The notes under the pieces were generated by a model, which searched no databases, was not told where the DNA came from, and was given only the letters and a program-made list of their open reading frames with translations. From assembly GCA_023228025.1 (NCBI GenBank), contig JALOCD010000017.1:1-50531 (forward strand): a stretch of 50,531 nucleotides of DNA, read 5' to 3'. The stretch's first letter is position 1; each line of letters starts with the position of its first letter. The position numbers were made by a program, and so were the translations under genes. The DNA comes from Prolixibacteraceae bacterium (GTDB lineage: Bacteria; Bacteroidota; Bacteroidia; Bacteroidales; Prolixibacteraceae). Below, one piece after another: positions 28,013-36,489 of the stretch.

Positions 28013-28357
28013 ATGGCCCATACAGATTTAAATTATCTCAAAACGATCACTGATGGTAACAAAGCAATCGTCCGCGAAATGATCGAACTGTTTATCTTAC
28101 AAGTACCTGATTTTGTGAAAAATTTGAATGAGCTCTATCAATCGGGACAGTATCTGGCCTTGGGGAAGGAGGCTCATAAAGCCAAATCTTCCCTGCAAAT
28201 TATAGGGATGAACGATTTGGTGAAGGAGATGAGGGAATTCCAGCTTAAAACCATTGAAGGGGTGGATGTTGAAAGCTATCCTCTCCACATCAGGAATTTT
28301 GAAATTCAATGCGAGGCGGCAATCACGGAACTTCAGGCCGAACTGGCTTCATTGTAA
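28013..28357 (+). CDS. Histidine phosphotransfer (HPt) domain protein
   Basis: A 114-residue stand-alone HPt protein, a phosphorelay intermediate that passes phosphate between receiver domains. It is a four-helix bundle; the phospho-accepting His is His55 in the motif AHKAKSS, matching the HPt signature HxxKGSS. No kinase or canonical response regulator is adjacent; the nearest receiver-like domains are in the protein encoded at 31914-34901. Its last 9 bp overlap the end of the convergent hydrolase gene. Partner unknown. Confidence 0.85.
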   Translation: MAHTDLNYLKTITDGNKAIVREMIELFILQVPDFVKNLNELYQSGQYLALGKEAHKAKSSLQIIGMNDLVKEMREFQLKTIEGVDVESYPLHIRNFEIQCEAAITELQAELASL

Positions 28358-29356
28358 TTTGTTCGGTTTCATGCCAAGAATCTCCTCGGCAAACCGAAAG
28401 GTAGCATTTCTGACTTCGGGCACAGCCTTTGAAAAAAGCGGACTGCACAGCACATGGTTCCCGGCATTGGGAAAATCAACGATACGCTTTTGGGCTTCAG
28501 GAGTACCCAGCTCATTGAACATCTCCACGGATGCCTTAACCTCTACGACTTCATCCTGATTTTCTTCATCTTTGTAATAATAACCCACGAAGACCGGACA
28601 TTTTACTTTGGCAAACTGCTCCTTATTCATCGTGGCATCCAAGAGCTGTTGCAGGTAGACGGTTGCCTCGGCCCTGTAACTGCAATTCCAGTATTTACAT
28701 ATATCCCCACTGGTATTGTAGTCCAGTATCCTGAATTTTCCACCAAAGTTCAACTCTGCAATTTGTAATCCCCAGTGTCCCGAAAGAAGCATTGCAGTCT
28801 TCTGCTTGATCCGAATATTCGGGGAGTAAAGAATCATTCCGTCAACCAAATTTGGGAAATCAGCTGCCAATTTTAATCCGAGTGTACATCCTGTCGAACA
28901 ACCCATGATCACAACCTTACGCCCCAATTGATGGGCAACTTCAAGCGCCTCTTTGGCAGATTCATAGAGCCTTTCAGGAGTCATATCCAGCAATGGATTT
29001 TCCGAAATCTCCCCATGTGCTGCCAGACGGGCAAAATAGGCATTGCAGCCAAAAGTTTTCGCAAATTCCTCATTAATGGGATAGCCTTCGCGCCAGCTTG
29101 CGGAAAATCCGTGGAGGTAAAGTAGTACATTTTCAGTAGCTTGTTTGGTCGAATCGTTGGCCCAGACGATTCTTGCCATGCATCCGGGCTTGATTTTCAG
29201 TCCTGGCTTTTCTTCCAAAGTGGAAACATAATTTTCGACGCTTCCCCGGATGGTTGGGAGATTGTTACTTAAAACCGGTTTCGGCATGATTGGCCCGACA
29301 AAGTATACCAGAACCAAAAGTGACACTGAAATCAAAAGATACCTAACTGCTTTCAT
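28349..29356 (-). CDS. Alpha/beta hydrolase, membrane-anchored or secreted
   Basis: A 335-residue serine hydrolase. One N-terminal hydrophobic segment (about 5-24, YLLISVSLLVLVYFVG) acts as signal anchor or signal peptide. The oxyanion-region motif LLYLHGFSAS is followed by the nucleophile elbow MGCSTGCTLG (Ser154) and the likely catalytic His in NAGNHVLCSP near the C-terminus, so the triad is apparently intact. Relatives are lipases or esterases; substrate unknown. A 105-bp gap separates it from the transporter gene upstream on the same strand. It overlaps the HPt gene tail to tail. Confidence 0.82.
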   Translation of the reverse strand: MKAVRYLLISVSLLVLVYFVGPIMPKPVLSNNLPTIRGSVENYVSTLEEKPGLKIKPGCMARIVWANDSTKQATENVLLYLHGFSASWREGYPINEEFAKTFGCNAYFARLAAHGEISENPLLDMTPERLYESAKEALEVAHQLGRKVVIMGCSTGCTLGLKLAADFPNLVDGMILYSPNIRIKQKTAMLLSGHWGLQIAELNFGGKFRILDYNTSGDICKYWNCSYRAEATVYLQQLLDATMNKEQFAKVKCPVFVGYYYKDEENQDEVVEVKASVEMFNELGTPEAQKRIVDFPNAGNHVLCSPLFSKAVPEVRNATFRFAEEILGMKPNKLQ

Positions 29357-29461
29357 CTACAACGCATTTACCCTTGAACAGGCAATGATACACCTTAAAA
29401 ACTTCACTCCTTACCTCCGGAATGAAAACAAACATTGACGCGACTACCAGGATTACAAAAC

Positions 29462-30769
29462 TTATGCAGGATCTTCCGTTTTCAATTTTGTAACCGCGAT
29501 AATGACAAAGCTTACGATAAAAAACAAGGAAAGTAACAATGTGCTGTTACGCATACTGCCTGTTAAGTGTTCAATGAGCCCAAACCCAAACATTCCAATA
29601 ACAATGGCCAGTTTTTCCGTGCTATCATAAAAACTAAAGTAGGAGGCTGTATCGGTGGTATTGGATGGGATTAATTTTGACCAGGTTGAACGAGCCTGGG
29701 ATTGTATTCCTCCCATGACCAAACCGACCAAAGCGGCCAAAACATAAAATTGGTACTCATTGCGGACCAAGTAGGCCGAAAAGCAGATAAATACCCAAAT
29801 TGAAAGCATCCATAAAAGTGAAGTCTTGTTCCCAAAACGGGAGGAAACCCTACCGAAAATAAAAGCCCCAAAAATGGCCACCAACTGTATAATCAGGATC
29901 GTCATGATCAGTTTGGTGTCTGTGATCCCAAGTTCTGCCTTGCCAAAAAGGGATGCAACGATAATGACAGTTTGGACGCCCATGCTGAAAAAGAAAAATG
30001 AGAGCAGGAACCGGTACATTGATTTGTGTTTTTTGATATAACCCAACACTTTAATAATTTCATGAAATCCTTTGGCGAAAATTGTTCTGTCCAGTTGAAC
30101 CTTTTTTCGCTCTTCGCGCAAATAATAAAAAGCTATTTGCGAAACGGCCAACCACCAGATACCCACCTCAATAAATGCGAACCTGATCGCTTCCATTTTG
30201 TCCGCAAATCCAAAAAACTGATAGTACTGCAGCGAGAAAATATTGAAAATCAACAACAACATACTTCCTGCATATCCGAAAGAGAAGCCTCTGGCGCTGA
30301 TGCGGTCGTGCTGATCGGGTGTAGCAATCATTGGCAGAAATGAATTGTAGTAGACCAGGGAACCTGCGAACCCAAGTACGGCGAGCATTGGAAGTAGAAG
30401 ACCCAATCCCAAATTAGCTCCGGTAAAACCATACAATCCGAGACAAGCCAGAGAACCCAGCAAAGTAAAAAACTGCATGAACCGTTTCCGGTAGCCTCCC
30501 ATATCGGCAATCCCCGATAGGGACAAAGTCAAAAATATGACCAACAAGTAACCAAGTGCGATGGCAAATTCATACAAGACCGTATTCTTGATGGTCATTC
30601 CCATAAACCGCACCATTTCTGAGCCAAAAGCTGATTTTGTGGCTTCCTGGTAAAATATGGGATACAAAACAGTATTTACACTTAATATGTAGGCAGAATT
30701 CGCGATGTCGTACGAGCACCACGCGTTTATAACTTTTGGGGAATTTACGGGCAAAATGGGTCTGGTCAT
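29462..30769 (-). CDS. UMF1 family MFS transporter (Atg22-like)
   Basis: A 435-residue inner membrane permease with about 12 hydrophobic segments. The N-terminal motif INAWCSYDIANSAYI is the hallmark of the UMF1 family (TCDB 'unknown major facilitator', related to yeast vacuolar Atg22 amino-acid effluxer). LSLSGIADMGGYRKRFM matches the MFS loop 2-3 motif. The C-terminal domain has GRVSSRFGNKTSLL. The substrate is not predictable. It is probably co-transcribed with the hydrolase downstream. A perfect -7 box (TATATTTG) lies 24-31 bp upstream of the ATG. Confidence 0.9.
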   Translation of the reverse strand: MTRPILPVNSPKVINAWCSYDIANSAYILSVNTVLYPIFYQEATKSAFGSEMVRFMGMTIKNTVLYEFAIALGYLLVIFLTLSLSGIADMGGYRKRFMQFFTLLGSLACLGLYGFTGANLGLGLLLPMLAVLGFAGSLVYYNSFLPMIATPDQHDRISARGFSFGYAGSMLLLIFNIFSLQYYQFFGFADKMEAIRFAFIEVGIWWLAVSQIAFYYLREERKKVQLDRTIFAKGFHEIIKVLGYIKKHKSMYRFLLSFFFFSMGVQTVIIVASLFGKAELGITDTKLIMTILIIQLVAIFGAFIFGRVSSRFGNKTSLLWMLSIWVFICFSAYLVRNEYQFYVLAALVGLVMGGIQSQARSTWSKLIPSNTTDTASYFSFYDSTEKLAIVIGMFGFGLIEHLTGSMRNSTLLLSLFFIVSFVIIAVTKLKTEDPA

Positions 30770-30792
30770 ATTAGTTAGTTTTAGCGTTTACA

Positions 30793-30800
30793 CAAATATA
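30793..30800 (-). promoter_or_regulatory. Candidate UMF1 transporter -7 element
   Basis: TATATTTG on the minus strand, exact TAnnTTTG match, 23 bp before the start codon; the -33 TTG is not evident at standard spacing. Confidence 0.35.
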
Positions 30801-30846
30801 TTAATTATTGGATATGATTATACCATCCACAAATTTCAATATGATG

Positions 30847-30877
30847 TTGACTTATTTGTACATAGTTACTATTTTTG
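30847..30877 (+). promoter_or_regulatory. Bacteroidota-type promoter of the acyltransferase gene
   Basis: TTG at 30847-30849, exactly 20 nt, then TATTTTTG at 30870-30877: a full match to the TTG-N19-21-TAnnTTTG arrangement. It predicts a leader of about 80 nt before ATG 30966. Confidence 0.6.
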
Positions 30878-30965
30878 AAAGATGGGGGCAATCCCGGAAA
30901 CATAGAACAAACATGAAAATGTCAATAAACCGTCAAGACTGAAATATTCAGAATAAATGTAACGT

Positions 30966-31730
30966 ATGAAAAAACCTAGCCTATTCTTTCACCTATTTTC
31001 GAAAACAATTGCATTTGCAGTCAGGTTGCTCCTTCGTACCCGGTACAAAATTTCGGTTTTGGGGGCCGATGTTTTCAGGGAAAGTTCGTCTGCCTTTATT
31101 TTACCCAACCACCAGGCATTGATTGATCCTGTTATCCTGGTAAGCCATATTTACCGTTTCTCAACGGTGACACCCGTCATGTCTGAAAAGTATTTTGACA
31201 TTCCTGTGGCAAAAACATTTTTCAGGCGGCTAGGTGCGGTAAGGGTCAGTGATCTTGAAAATGGGAGTCGTGACACCCAGGTGTTAAAAGTAATTACCCG
31301 CTCTGTCCTAAAGGGTTTCAAGCGGAAACATAACATCATTCTCTACCCTAGCGGGCAAATTGCCGGACAAGGGTATGAGAAAATATTCAACAAAAAATCG
31401 GCCTATCACATCGTTGCAAAACTGCCTGAAGATGTCCGGGTAATTGGGGTACGTATTTCCGGATTGTGGGGTAGCATGTGGTCAAAAGCCAAGACCGGAA
31501 AATCTCCCAATTTTTTCTTTCAATTGTTGAAAGGGCTGTTTTTTGTACTGCTCAATTTGATTTTCTTCCTGCCTAAAAGGACAGTTACCATAGAATTTGA
31601 AGATCTGACTGCAAGTTCAAAAAGTATCGCAGAACAAGGGCAAAAGCCATTCAATTCTTTTTTGGAAGGGTTTTATAACCTGAATGGGGAGGAGGCTCCG
31701 CTGTTCCTGAAACACTTCTTCTATTTATAG
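30966..31730 (+). CDS. PlsC-type acyltransferase (1-acyl-glycerol-3-phosphate acyltransferase-like)
   Basis: A 254-residue membrane-associated acyltransferase of glycerolipid synthesis. The HX4D catalytic motif is present in LPNHQALIDP (His49, Asp54). The third conserved block, normally FPEGTRS, reads LYPSGQIAGQG, so the substrate-phosphate-contacting Glu is replaced; this suggests a divergent acceptor. Hydrophobic stretches near the N-terminus and at about 195-212 (LLKGLFFVLLNLIFFLP) suit membrane contact. A good promoter precedes it. A nested hairpin element starts 35 bp after the stop. Confidence 0.82.
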   Translation: MKKPSLFFHLFSKTIAFAVRLLLRTRYKISVLGADVFRESSSAFILPNHQALIDPVILVSHIYRFSTVTPVMSEKYFDIPVAKTFFRRLGAVRVSDLENGSRDTQVLKVITRSVLKGFKRKHNIILYPSGQIAGQGYEKIFNKKSAYHIVAKLPEDVRVIGVRISGLWGSMWSKAKTGKSPNFFFQLLKGLFFVLLNLIFFLPKRTVTIEFEDLTASSKSIAEQGQKPFNSFLEGFYNLNGEEAPLFLKHFFYL

Positions 31731-31765
31731 ATCTTTGGTGCAATGACAGTAAATTATTTTCTCTC

Positions 31766-31899
31766 TTCATTGCCGTCTGCTTTAGCTGACGGATTGGTAA
31801 TGTCAATAAAATGAGGGCTTTAGCCAAATGAACATGTTTTGGCTAAAGCCCCCTGTAATTTTGGACAGCAAACCGTCAGCTAAAGCAGACGGCAATGAA
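31766..31899. repeat. Nested REP/BIME-like palindromic element
   Basis: Outer arms 31766-31792 and 31873-31899 are perfect 27-bp inverted copies; inner arms 31815-31828 and 31838-31851 are perfect 14-bp inverted copies (gggctttagccaaa) around a 9-nt loop. Each outer arm contains its own smaller hairpin with a TTTA loop (ccgtctgc-ttta-gctgacgg, one mismatch). The element fills the gap between two converging genes and may also terminate transcription. No RAYT transposase is in the window. Confidence 0.8.
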
Positions 31900-31913
31900 A
31901 AGAAAATTGCACA

Positions 31914-34901
31914 CTATTTCATTCTCACCACCGCTGTTCTTTTCCGCCCATCCATCAATATTTCCAATTCATTTTCGAAACGCACCCATTTCACAAATTT
32001 CCCTTCCTGAACCATTTTTTGCGAATCTAGCAATTTCATGTTGACAAACTCATTTCCATCTAACACCGGTACTGAAAAATAGCCAACATTCATTGAGGTA
32101 ACATTGTGGAAAAAATGGGACCCGAGCGAGGCATCCAGTGGAAAATCAGGCAATCCGATTTCAACGATCACTTTGGCATTGTTGATGTGTGCCCACCTAA
32201 CAGGGATACCGGTAAACTCATCCCGGGTACCCCACCTACCGGGACCGATCAGTACATATTTTCTCTCTTCAACACAGAGAAGCTTATTAAATTCCAGTAT
32301 TTCTGCGGCAATTTCCTTGGTTCTGGTCCGGTCGAAACGATTGATGTCGACATACAAAACATCACTGATACCATTGATCCTTCCATTGCCCATCCCCCTT
32401 TGGGAAAGCAAAATCAGATTATCCTTATCAAGTTCATCAACATCAATTTCGATGTCATCCTCCCGGCGTATAAGCGGTTTCAGTTGAAGCAGATAAAAGG
32501 TGGGCCAGCCATTGTCCCCCTTATTAAGATCAATGGCAAATTCCATTTCGACAGGTGAGCCCATGGCCTGCTGAAACAATTTCATCAATACCAGCAAGGA
32601 ATCGGCCATTGGAACCTGGTTGTATTTTAACAGATTGGCAAAGTCGACGACTCTTGGACCACGTGTTCCTATTCCCGGAAGAAGCACCTCATTTTCCATG
32701 TCATAAGTGGAAACACATTGATCGATCACACCATCCTTTTCAGCCGCTGAGATTGGAAATTTCCGCATGGCAGCCAATTCCCCATTCTGAAACATATCAA
32801 ATTCATTGTGTGTCAGGTCGATGGCATAGAATTCCCTTTGGGTATCCCTCACCTGGTCCGAAATAGACCCAATGTTCAATGCAGGATATTTCGGACAAAA
32901 CCGGAATGCCTTCTCCCCTCCCGAGACTGCCTGGCCCAGTCCCATGGCAGCCACGGAAAATCCGTCCTCCGGCTGCATGTAGGAATGGGGGTAATAGTTG
33001 TAAGATTGGGCTATTCCACTGATATCAACATAAAATTTTCCGCTATGCTCATGCCCAACCACAGGTTGAATGATGATGGCCATTTTCTCCTCTTCAATTT
33101 TGTAGTTGATGGCTTGAAAATAGGAGCGCGCATCGTTGCTAAAGACGGATGCATAGATCAATTTTATGGCATTTTGCAGTTGTTCGAACCGAATTTCCGG
33201 ATTGGGATGGTTGTTCGGGATAAGGTAAGTATCGTAAACACCTGAAAAGGGTTGCAATAGAGAGTCTTCAAACAATCCGGAGGAACGAACAGCCAAAGGT
33301 TGTCCCACCTGCTGGATGTACTGCATTAACTTATCTTTCAGCGAGATGCCCAAATCTCCTGCTAAAAATGCATCCTTTATGTGTTCCTGATCGTCGGTAT
33401 GAAATGCCAGTTCAAACAGGTTGTTCGACTCCAGAAACTTATCGAATTCGATGGCCCCGATGATGGAGGTAGCGGGCATCCGGATGTTAATTCCCGGAAG
33501 AATTGCCTTCATGTCGATGTTCTCCAGCAAATTGCTCATAAAGGCCAAGCCCCTCCCCTTTCCACCGAGCGATCCGAGTCCCATGCGGACGATGTAGCGG
33601 TTTCCGGCAATCAGGCTTGCATCGAAATTAATTATCCTGCCCCTGTTTTTCTTTTCACTGACATCGCTAAATACGCTAAGGATAAAAGCACGCAGTCTTT
33701 CGGGATTTTCAAAATCTTCAACTTTAAAAGGTATGAGCCGCTCCGCCATATTGATTTCGCCACGGGCCATGAGCCAGGTGGAAAATCCATTTTCCCGTGC
33801 ATGAAACAACAACGACTCCATGGGCACCTTTGCCACCAGTTCTTCAAACTCATGGAGGTTTCTTGCACAGGCTATCTTGTTTCCCTTTTTATCCTTGAAA
33901 ATAAAATCCCCGAATCCAAGTTTAACGTTGATAAATTCATGGATGTCATGTGTCAGCGTATCAGAATTTTTGGTAATAAATCCGGCGCCAATCGCCTCAG
34001 CCCTCTTGGCATTTTCGATATCATGGGATTGTAAAAGCAGCGGAATGGGGTACTTTATATTCTCTTTGGCATATTTTAAAAGTTCAATTCCGGCTTCCTC
34101 GTCGTTGATCCCCTCTTTTGCAAATTTCACATCCGAAATCACGCAAAGCAGAAAATCCTTGTAATTGTTGATAATCTGAACTGCATCTTCGTAATTACTA
34201 ACCAATAAAATCTTTGGACGGGCCCTATACTTAAATATTTTGTGCAGTTCATCCGTTGAATCATCCGATACAAGCGCCTGCGTTTGGGTCAGAACGCTGG
34301 AAAAGAGCAAGGGCAGGTACCTGGAGTAATATTTTACGGAATCTTCAACCAACAGAACAATCCGTACCCCACCGAGCACCGTATCCCTATCGACATTCCG
34401 CTTGTCTTCGATGTATTTGATCATGGCCAGAAACATGTTGGAATTGCCATTCCAGACGAAGACCCGGTCTATTGCAGGAACCTGGGCAGCCGACCGCTTG
34501 AAATAACCTACATCGCTGTTGTTGTTGACAAGAAGGAGGATGGGTATTCTGGATTTGTGCGAGTGGATCAGTTCGGCTACCTTGAGGGGCATCACTTTGT
34601 CAACACCTGCCATGATGATAATCAGATCGAAATGGCGTGAGTTGAGTGTCTGGACTACATCCTCCGGTGTATTTACACTGGTGAAACGCGGCGCAGCGTA
34701 GAGGTTTAGCTGAAGGTATTCGCCAAATATCTTGTCTGAAAACTGCCCCTCACGTTCTATGGAGTAGGCATCGTATAGCGTGGCAAAAAGCAACACCTCC
34801 TTAACCTTGTTAGGCATCAGCTCCTGAAAGATGTCACGGTCGGTTTTCCTTCGTTTAAACAACGAAGAGATGGAAATCTGGTCCAGTTTCTCCTTTTCCA
34901 T
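31914..34901 (-). CDS. Receiver-domain PEP/pyruvate-binding protein (PEP synthase-like, no phosphohistidine domain)
   Basis: A 995-residue cytoplasmic protein. Residues about 38-170 resemble a degenerate receiver domain. About 178-330 is a better receiver-like domain with acidic pocket LLVEDS, candidate phospho-acceptor Asp in VISDVKF and Lys in GFITKNSD. About 430-900 is the PEP synthase/PPDK ATP-grasp nucleotide-binding region (GSLGGKGRGLAFM, LAVRSSGLFEDS, FSGVYDT). The swivelling phosphohistidine domain (TSHAA-type motif) and PEP-binding TIM barrel of true PEP synthase are absent, so PEP synthesis by the normal route is unlikely. The arrangement suggests a signal-gated ATP-dependent enzyme; function unknown. 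Repeat elements flank both ends. Confidence 0.82.
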   Translation of the reverse strand: MEKEKLDQISISSLFKRRKTDRDIFQELMPNKVKEVLLFATLYDAYSIEREGQFSDKIFGEYLQLNLYAAPRFTSVNTPEDVVQTLNSRHFDLIIIMAGVDKVMPLKVAELIHSHKSRIPILLLVNNNSDVGYFKRSAAQVPAIDRVFVWNGNSNMFLAMIKYIEDKRNVDRDTVLGGVRIVLLVEDSVKYYSRYLPLLFSSVLTQTQALVSDDSTDELHKIFKYRARPKILLVSNYEDAVQIINNYKDFLLCVISDVKFAKEGINDEEAGIELLKYAKENIKYPIPLLLQSHDIENAKRAEAIGAGFITKNSDTLTHDIHEFINVKLGFGDFIFKDKKGNKIACARNLHEFEELVAKVPMESLLFHARENGFSTWLMARGEINMAERLIPFKVEDFENPERLRAFILSVFSDVSEKKNRGRIINFDASLIAGNRYIVRMGLGSLGGKGRGLAFMSNLLENIDMKAILPGINIRMPATSIIGAIEFDKFLESNNLFELAFHTDDQEHIKDAFLAGDLGISLKDKLMQYIQQVGQPLAVRSSGLFEDSLLQPFSGVYDTYLIPNNHPNPEIRFEQLQNAIKLIYASVFSNDARSYFQAINYKIEEEKMAIIIQPVVGHEHSGKFYVDISGIAQSYNYYPHSYMQPEDGFSVAAMGLGQAVSGGEKAFRFCPKYPALNIGSISDQVRDTQREFYAIDLTHNEFDMFQNGELAAMRKFPISAAEKDGVIDQCVSTYDMENEVLLPGIGTRGPRVVDFANLLKYNQVPMADSLLVLMKLFQQAMGSPVEMEFAIDLNKGDNGWPTFYLLQLKPLIRREDDIEIDVDELDKDNLILLSQRGMGNGRINGISDVLYVDINRFDRTRTKEIAAEILEFNKLLCVEERKYVLIGPGRWGTRDEFTGIPVRWAHINNAKVIVEIGLPDFPLDASLGSHFFHNVTSMNVGYFSVPVLDGNEFVNMKLLDSQKMVQEGKFVKWVRFENELEILMDGRKRTAVVRMK

Positions 34902-34940
34902 AGGTCAATACAAATTGGCCCTGAAAGGTAATATTTTTTA

Positions 34941-35026
34941 ATATGAAAATTGGGAAATGTGAAAATGATGCCTCGCGCGAATGCTGTGCTAATTTCCACA
35001 TTTTCACATTTTCAAATTTTCACATT
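34941..35026. repeat. TTTTCACAT-word inverted repeat (family C)
   Basis: Left arm 34941-34970 and right arm 34996-35025 match as inverted copies at 25 of 30 positions, both made of gtgaaaat words. The right arm supplies the TGA stop codon of the SorE-like gene (35020-35022). Confidence 0.75.
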
Positions 35027-36285
35027 AATTGAAGCAGATAGCGCTCTGCTTCAAGGTTCCATAACCCTTTATGATTTTTGCAGAGCCGGTCAAGTTCGGC
35101 AAAGAGCGGATCTGATTTTCCTTTCTCTGCAAAATCGGAGATGGGGGTCAGGGGCATTTCGATGTGGTTGTATATCAATTTTTTGCCTCCAGGTATTTCG
35201 GGAAGATGAAGGGTCGCATCGATAACGGCATTCAATCCCCCAATATGGGTGACCAATCCGGCTGGATCGAGTCCTTTCGACATCAGTTGGATCGCCTCCT
35301 TCATGTCTTCAGTGTTTCCGCCACTGGTTCCAACCAGATGGGTATAAGCGTAATGCACATTGTAAAAATTAATTCTTGCACTGAATTCAGGATTGCCGGG
35401 GCCTGCAAAGAAGTTGAGGCATCCGTCAAAACCCAGCAAGGCATCTGCCTGTTCAACCACAGGGGTTACCGGTGCAAAAACGAACACATCGTCGTAACCG
35501 GTGTCACCCGTCAGGGCTTTTAAAGCCTTAACAGGATCGGCAAAATTAGAAGTATTGATGTATTTTAGATCAATTCCGCGTGATGCAGCATATTCAACTG
35601 TATAGAGCGATGCTGCCCTGTCGAGCCTGGATTGTTCGATGTCTGTGACCACCAAAAGGGAGGGCCTGCGGTCTTCGCGGTTCAAAACGTAGTTGATGGC
35701 TGCCAGTCCCATCGGACCGACACCTGCCAGAATCGCCATTTTACCTCCTGCTACAATTTCCATGTTGTGGATGTACGAACCGGGGGTTAGGTGGTAATTG
35801 GCATGCATGGCGCCAATGACACAGGAGAGTGGCTCAGCCAGAGATGCCGGGTAGAAACCAGCTCCCGTAAAGGGCAACAATGCGCCCAGCTCCATCACCT
35901 CATTCGGGATAACCACATAAGTGGCATCACCGCCAATAAACCGATAGGAATAACCCGGGGCGCTCAGCACGCCAACCGGACCGCCCGCAAAGTTTATAGC
36001 AGGCTGAATCGAAAATTTATCGCCTGGTTTAAACTGGCTTTGCCATTTGGAACCAATTTCGACCAGTTCACCGGCAAATTCATGGCCAATGATGACGGGG
36101 TTTTCAGCCGCATCGTTTGGGATGCGCTTGTGATCGGTTCCCTGTGAAGCAGCCTTGTAAGAGGACATGCAGAGTGAGTCACAAATTACTTTGGCCAAAA
36201 TCTCATTCTCTTTAATGGCCGGAAGTTCGAACTCCTCTAATCGGAGGTCCTTCTTCCCATATAATCGTACAGCTTTCGTTTTCAT
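35020..36285 (-). CDS. SorE-like zinc-dependent dehydrogenase (L-sorbose-1-phosphate reductase family)
   Basis: A medium-chain alcohol dehydrogenase-type enzyme; SorE of enteric bacteria reduces L-sorbose 1-phosphate to glucitol 6-phosphate. The N-terminus KAVRLYGKKDLRLE, the DSLCMSSYKAASQG segment, IIGHEFAGE, EPLSCVIGA, the nucleotide-binding LAGVGPMGLAA and the GCLNFFAGPG/VGTSGGNTEDM blocks match the SorE type as I remember it; no alignment was run. The frame is open to 36330, but the first 15 residues are translated repeat DNA; ATG 36285 gives the family start (421 residues). It is downstream of the SrlD-like gene, and a composite repeat lies between them. The stop codon lies inside repeat family C. 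Confidence 0.8.
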   Translation of the reverse strand: MKTKAVRLYGKKDLRLEEFELPAIKENEILAKVICDSLCMSSYKAASQGTDHKRIPNDAAENPVIIGHEFAGELVEIGSKWQSQFKPGDKFSIQPAINFAGGPVGVLSAPGYSYRFIGGDATYVVIPNEVMELGALLPFTGAGFYPASLAEPLSCVIGAMHANYHLTPGSYIHNMEIVAGGKMAILAGVGPMGLAAINYVLNREDRRPSLLVVTDIEQSRLDRAASLYTVEYAASRGIDLKYINTSNFADPVKALKALTGDTGYDDVFVFAPVTPVVEQADALLGFDGCLNFFAGPGNPEFSARINFYNVHYAYTHLVGTSGGNTEDMKEAIQLMSKGLDPAGLVTHIGGLNAVIDATLHLPEIPGGKKLIYNHIEMPLTPISDFAEKGKSDPLFAELDRLCKNHKGLWNLEAERYLLQLM

Positions 36286-36304
36286 TTTTATTGTTTTTAA
36301 GAAC

Positions 36305-36477
36305 TTACACAGAGTTTCACAGAGAAGCACAGAGTTACACAGAGATTATTATAAAAAAAATAGTGATTCATTTTTTTTTATAATTCTCTCCTCCAGTCTA
36401 TTCGTCCCTTGGTCCCCTAGTCTTCATATTAATATTCCTCAGTGTAACTCTGTGCTTCTCTGTGAAACTCTGTGTAA
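36305..36477. repeat. CACAGAG-word long inverted repeat (families A and D)
   Basis: Arms 36305-36344 and 36438-36477 are inverted copies with 39 of 40 matches, built from ttacacagag / tttcacagag / aagcacagag units. The 93-nt loop is T-rich and contains gtcccctagtc (36412-36422), the exact reverse complement of a word in the repeat block at 23956-23966. The element sits between two co-directional genes. Confidence 0.85.
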
Positions 36478-36489
36478 TATTTTTATCGT

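Noticed and set aside
36286..36330. 15-residue N-terminal extension of the SorE-like protein
   Set aside because: It is translation of the cacagag repeat; ATG 36285 starts the conserved KAVRLYGK segment.
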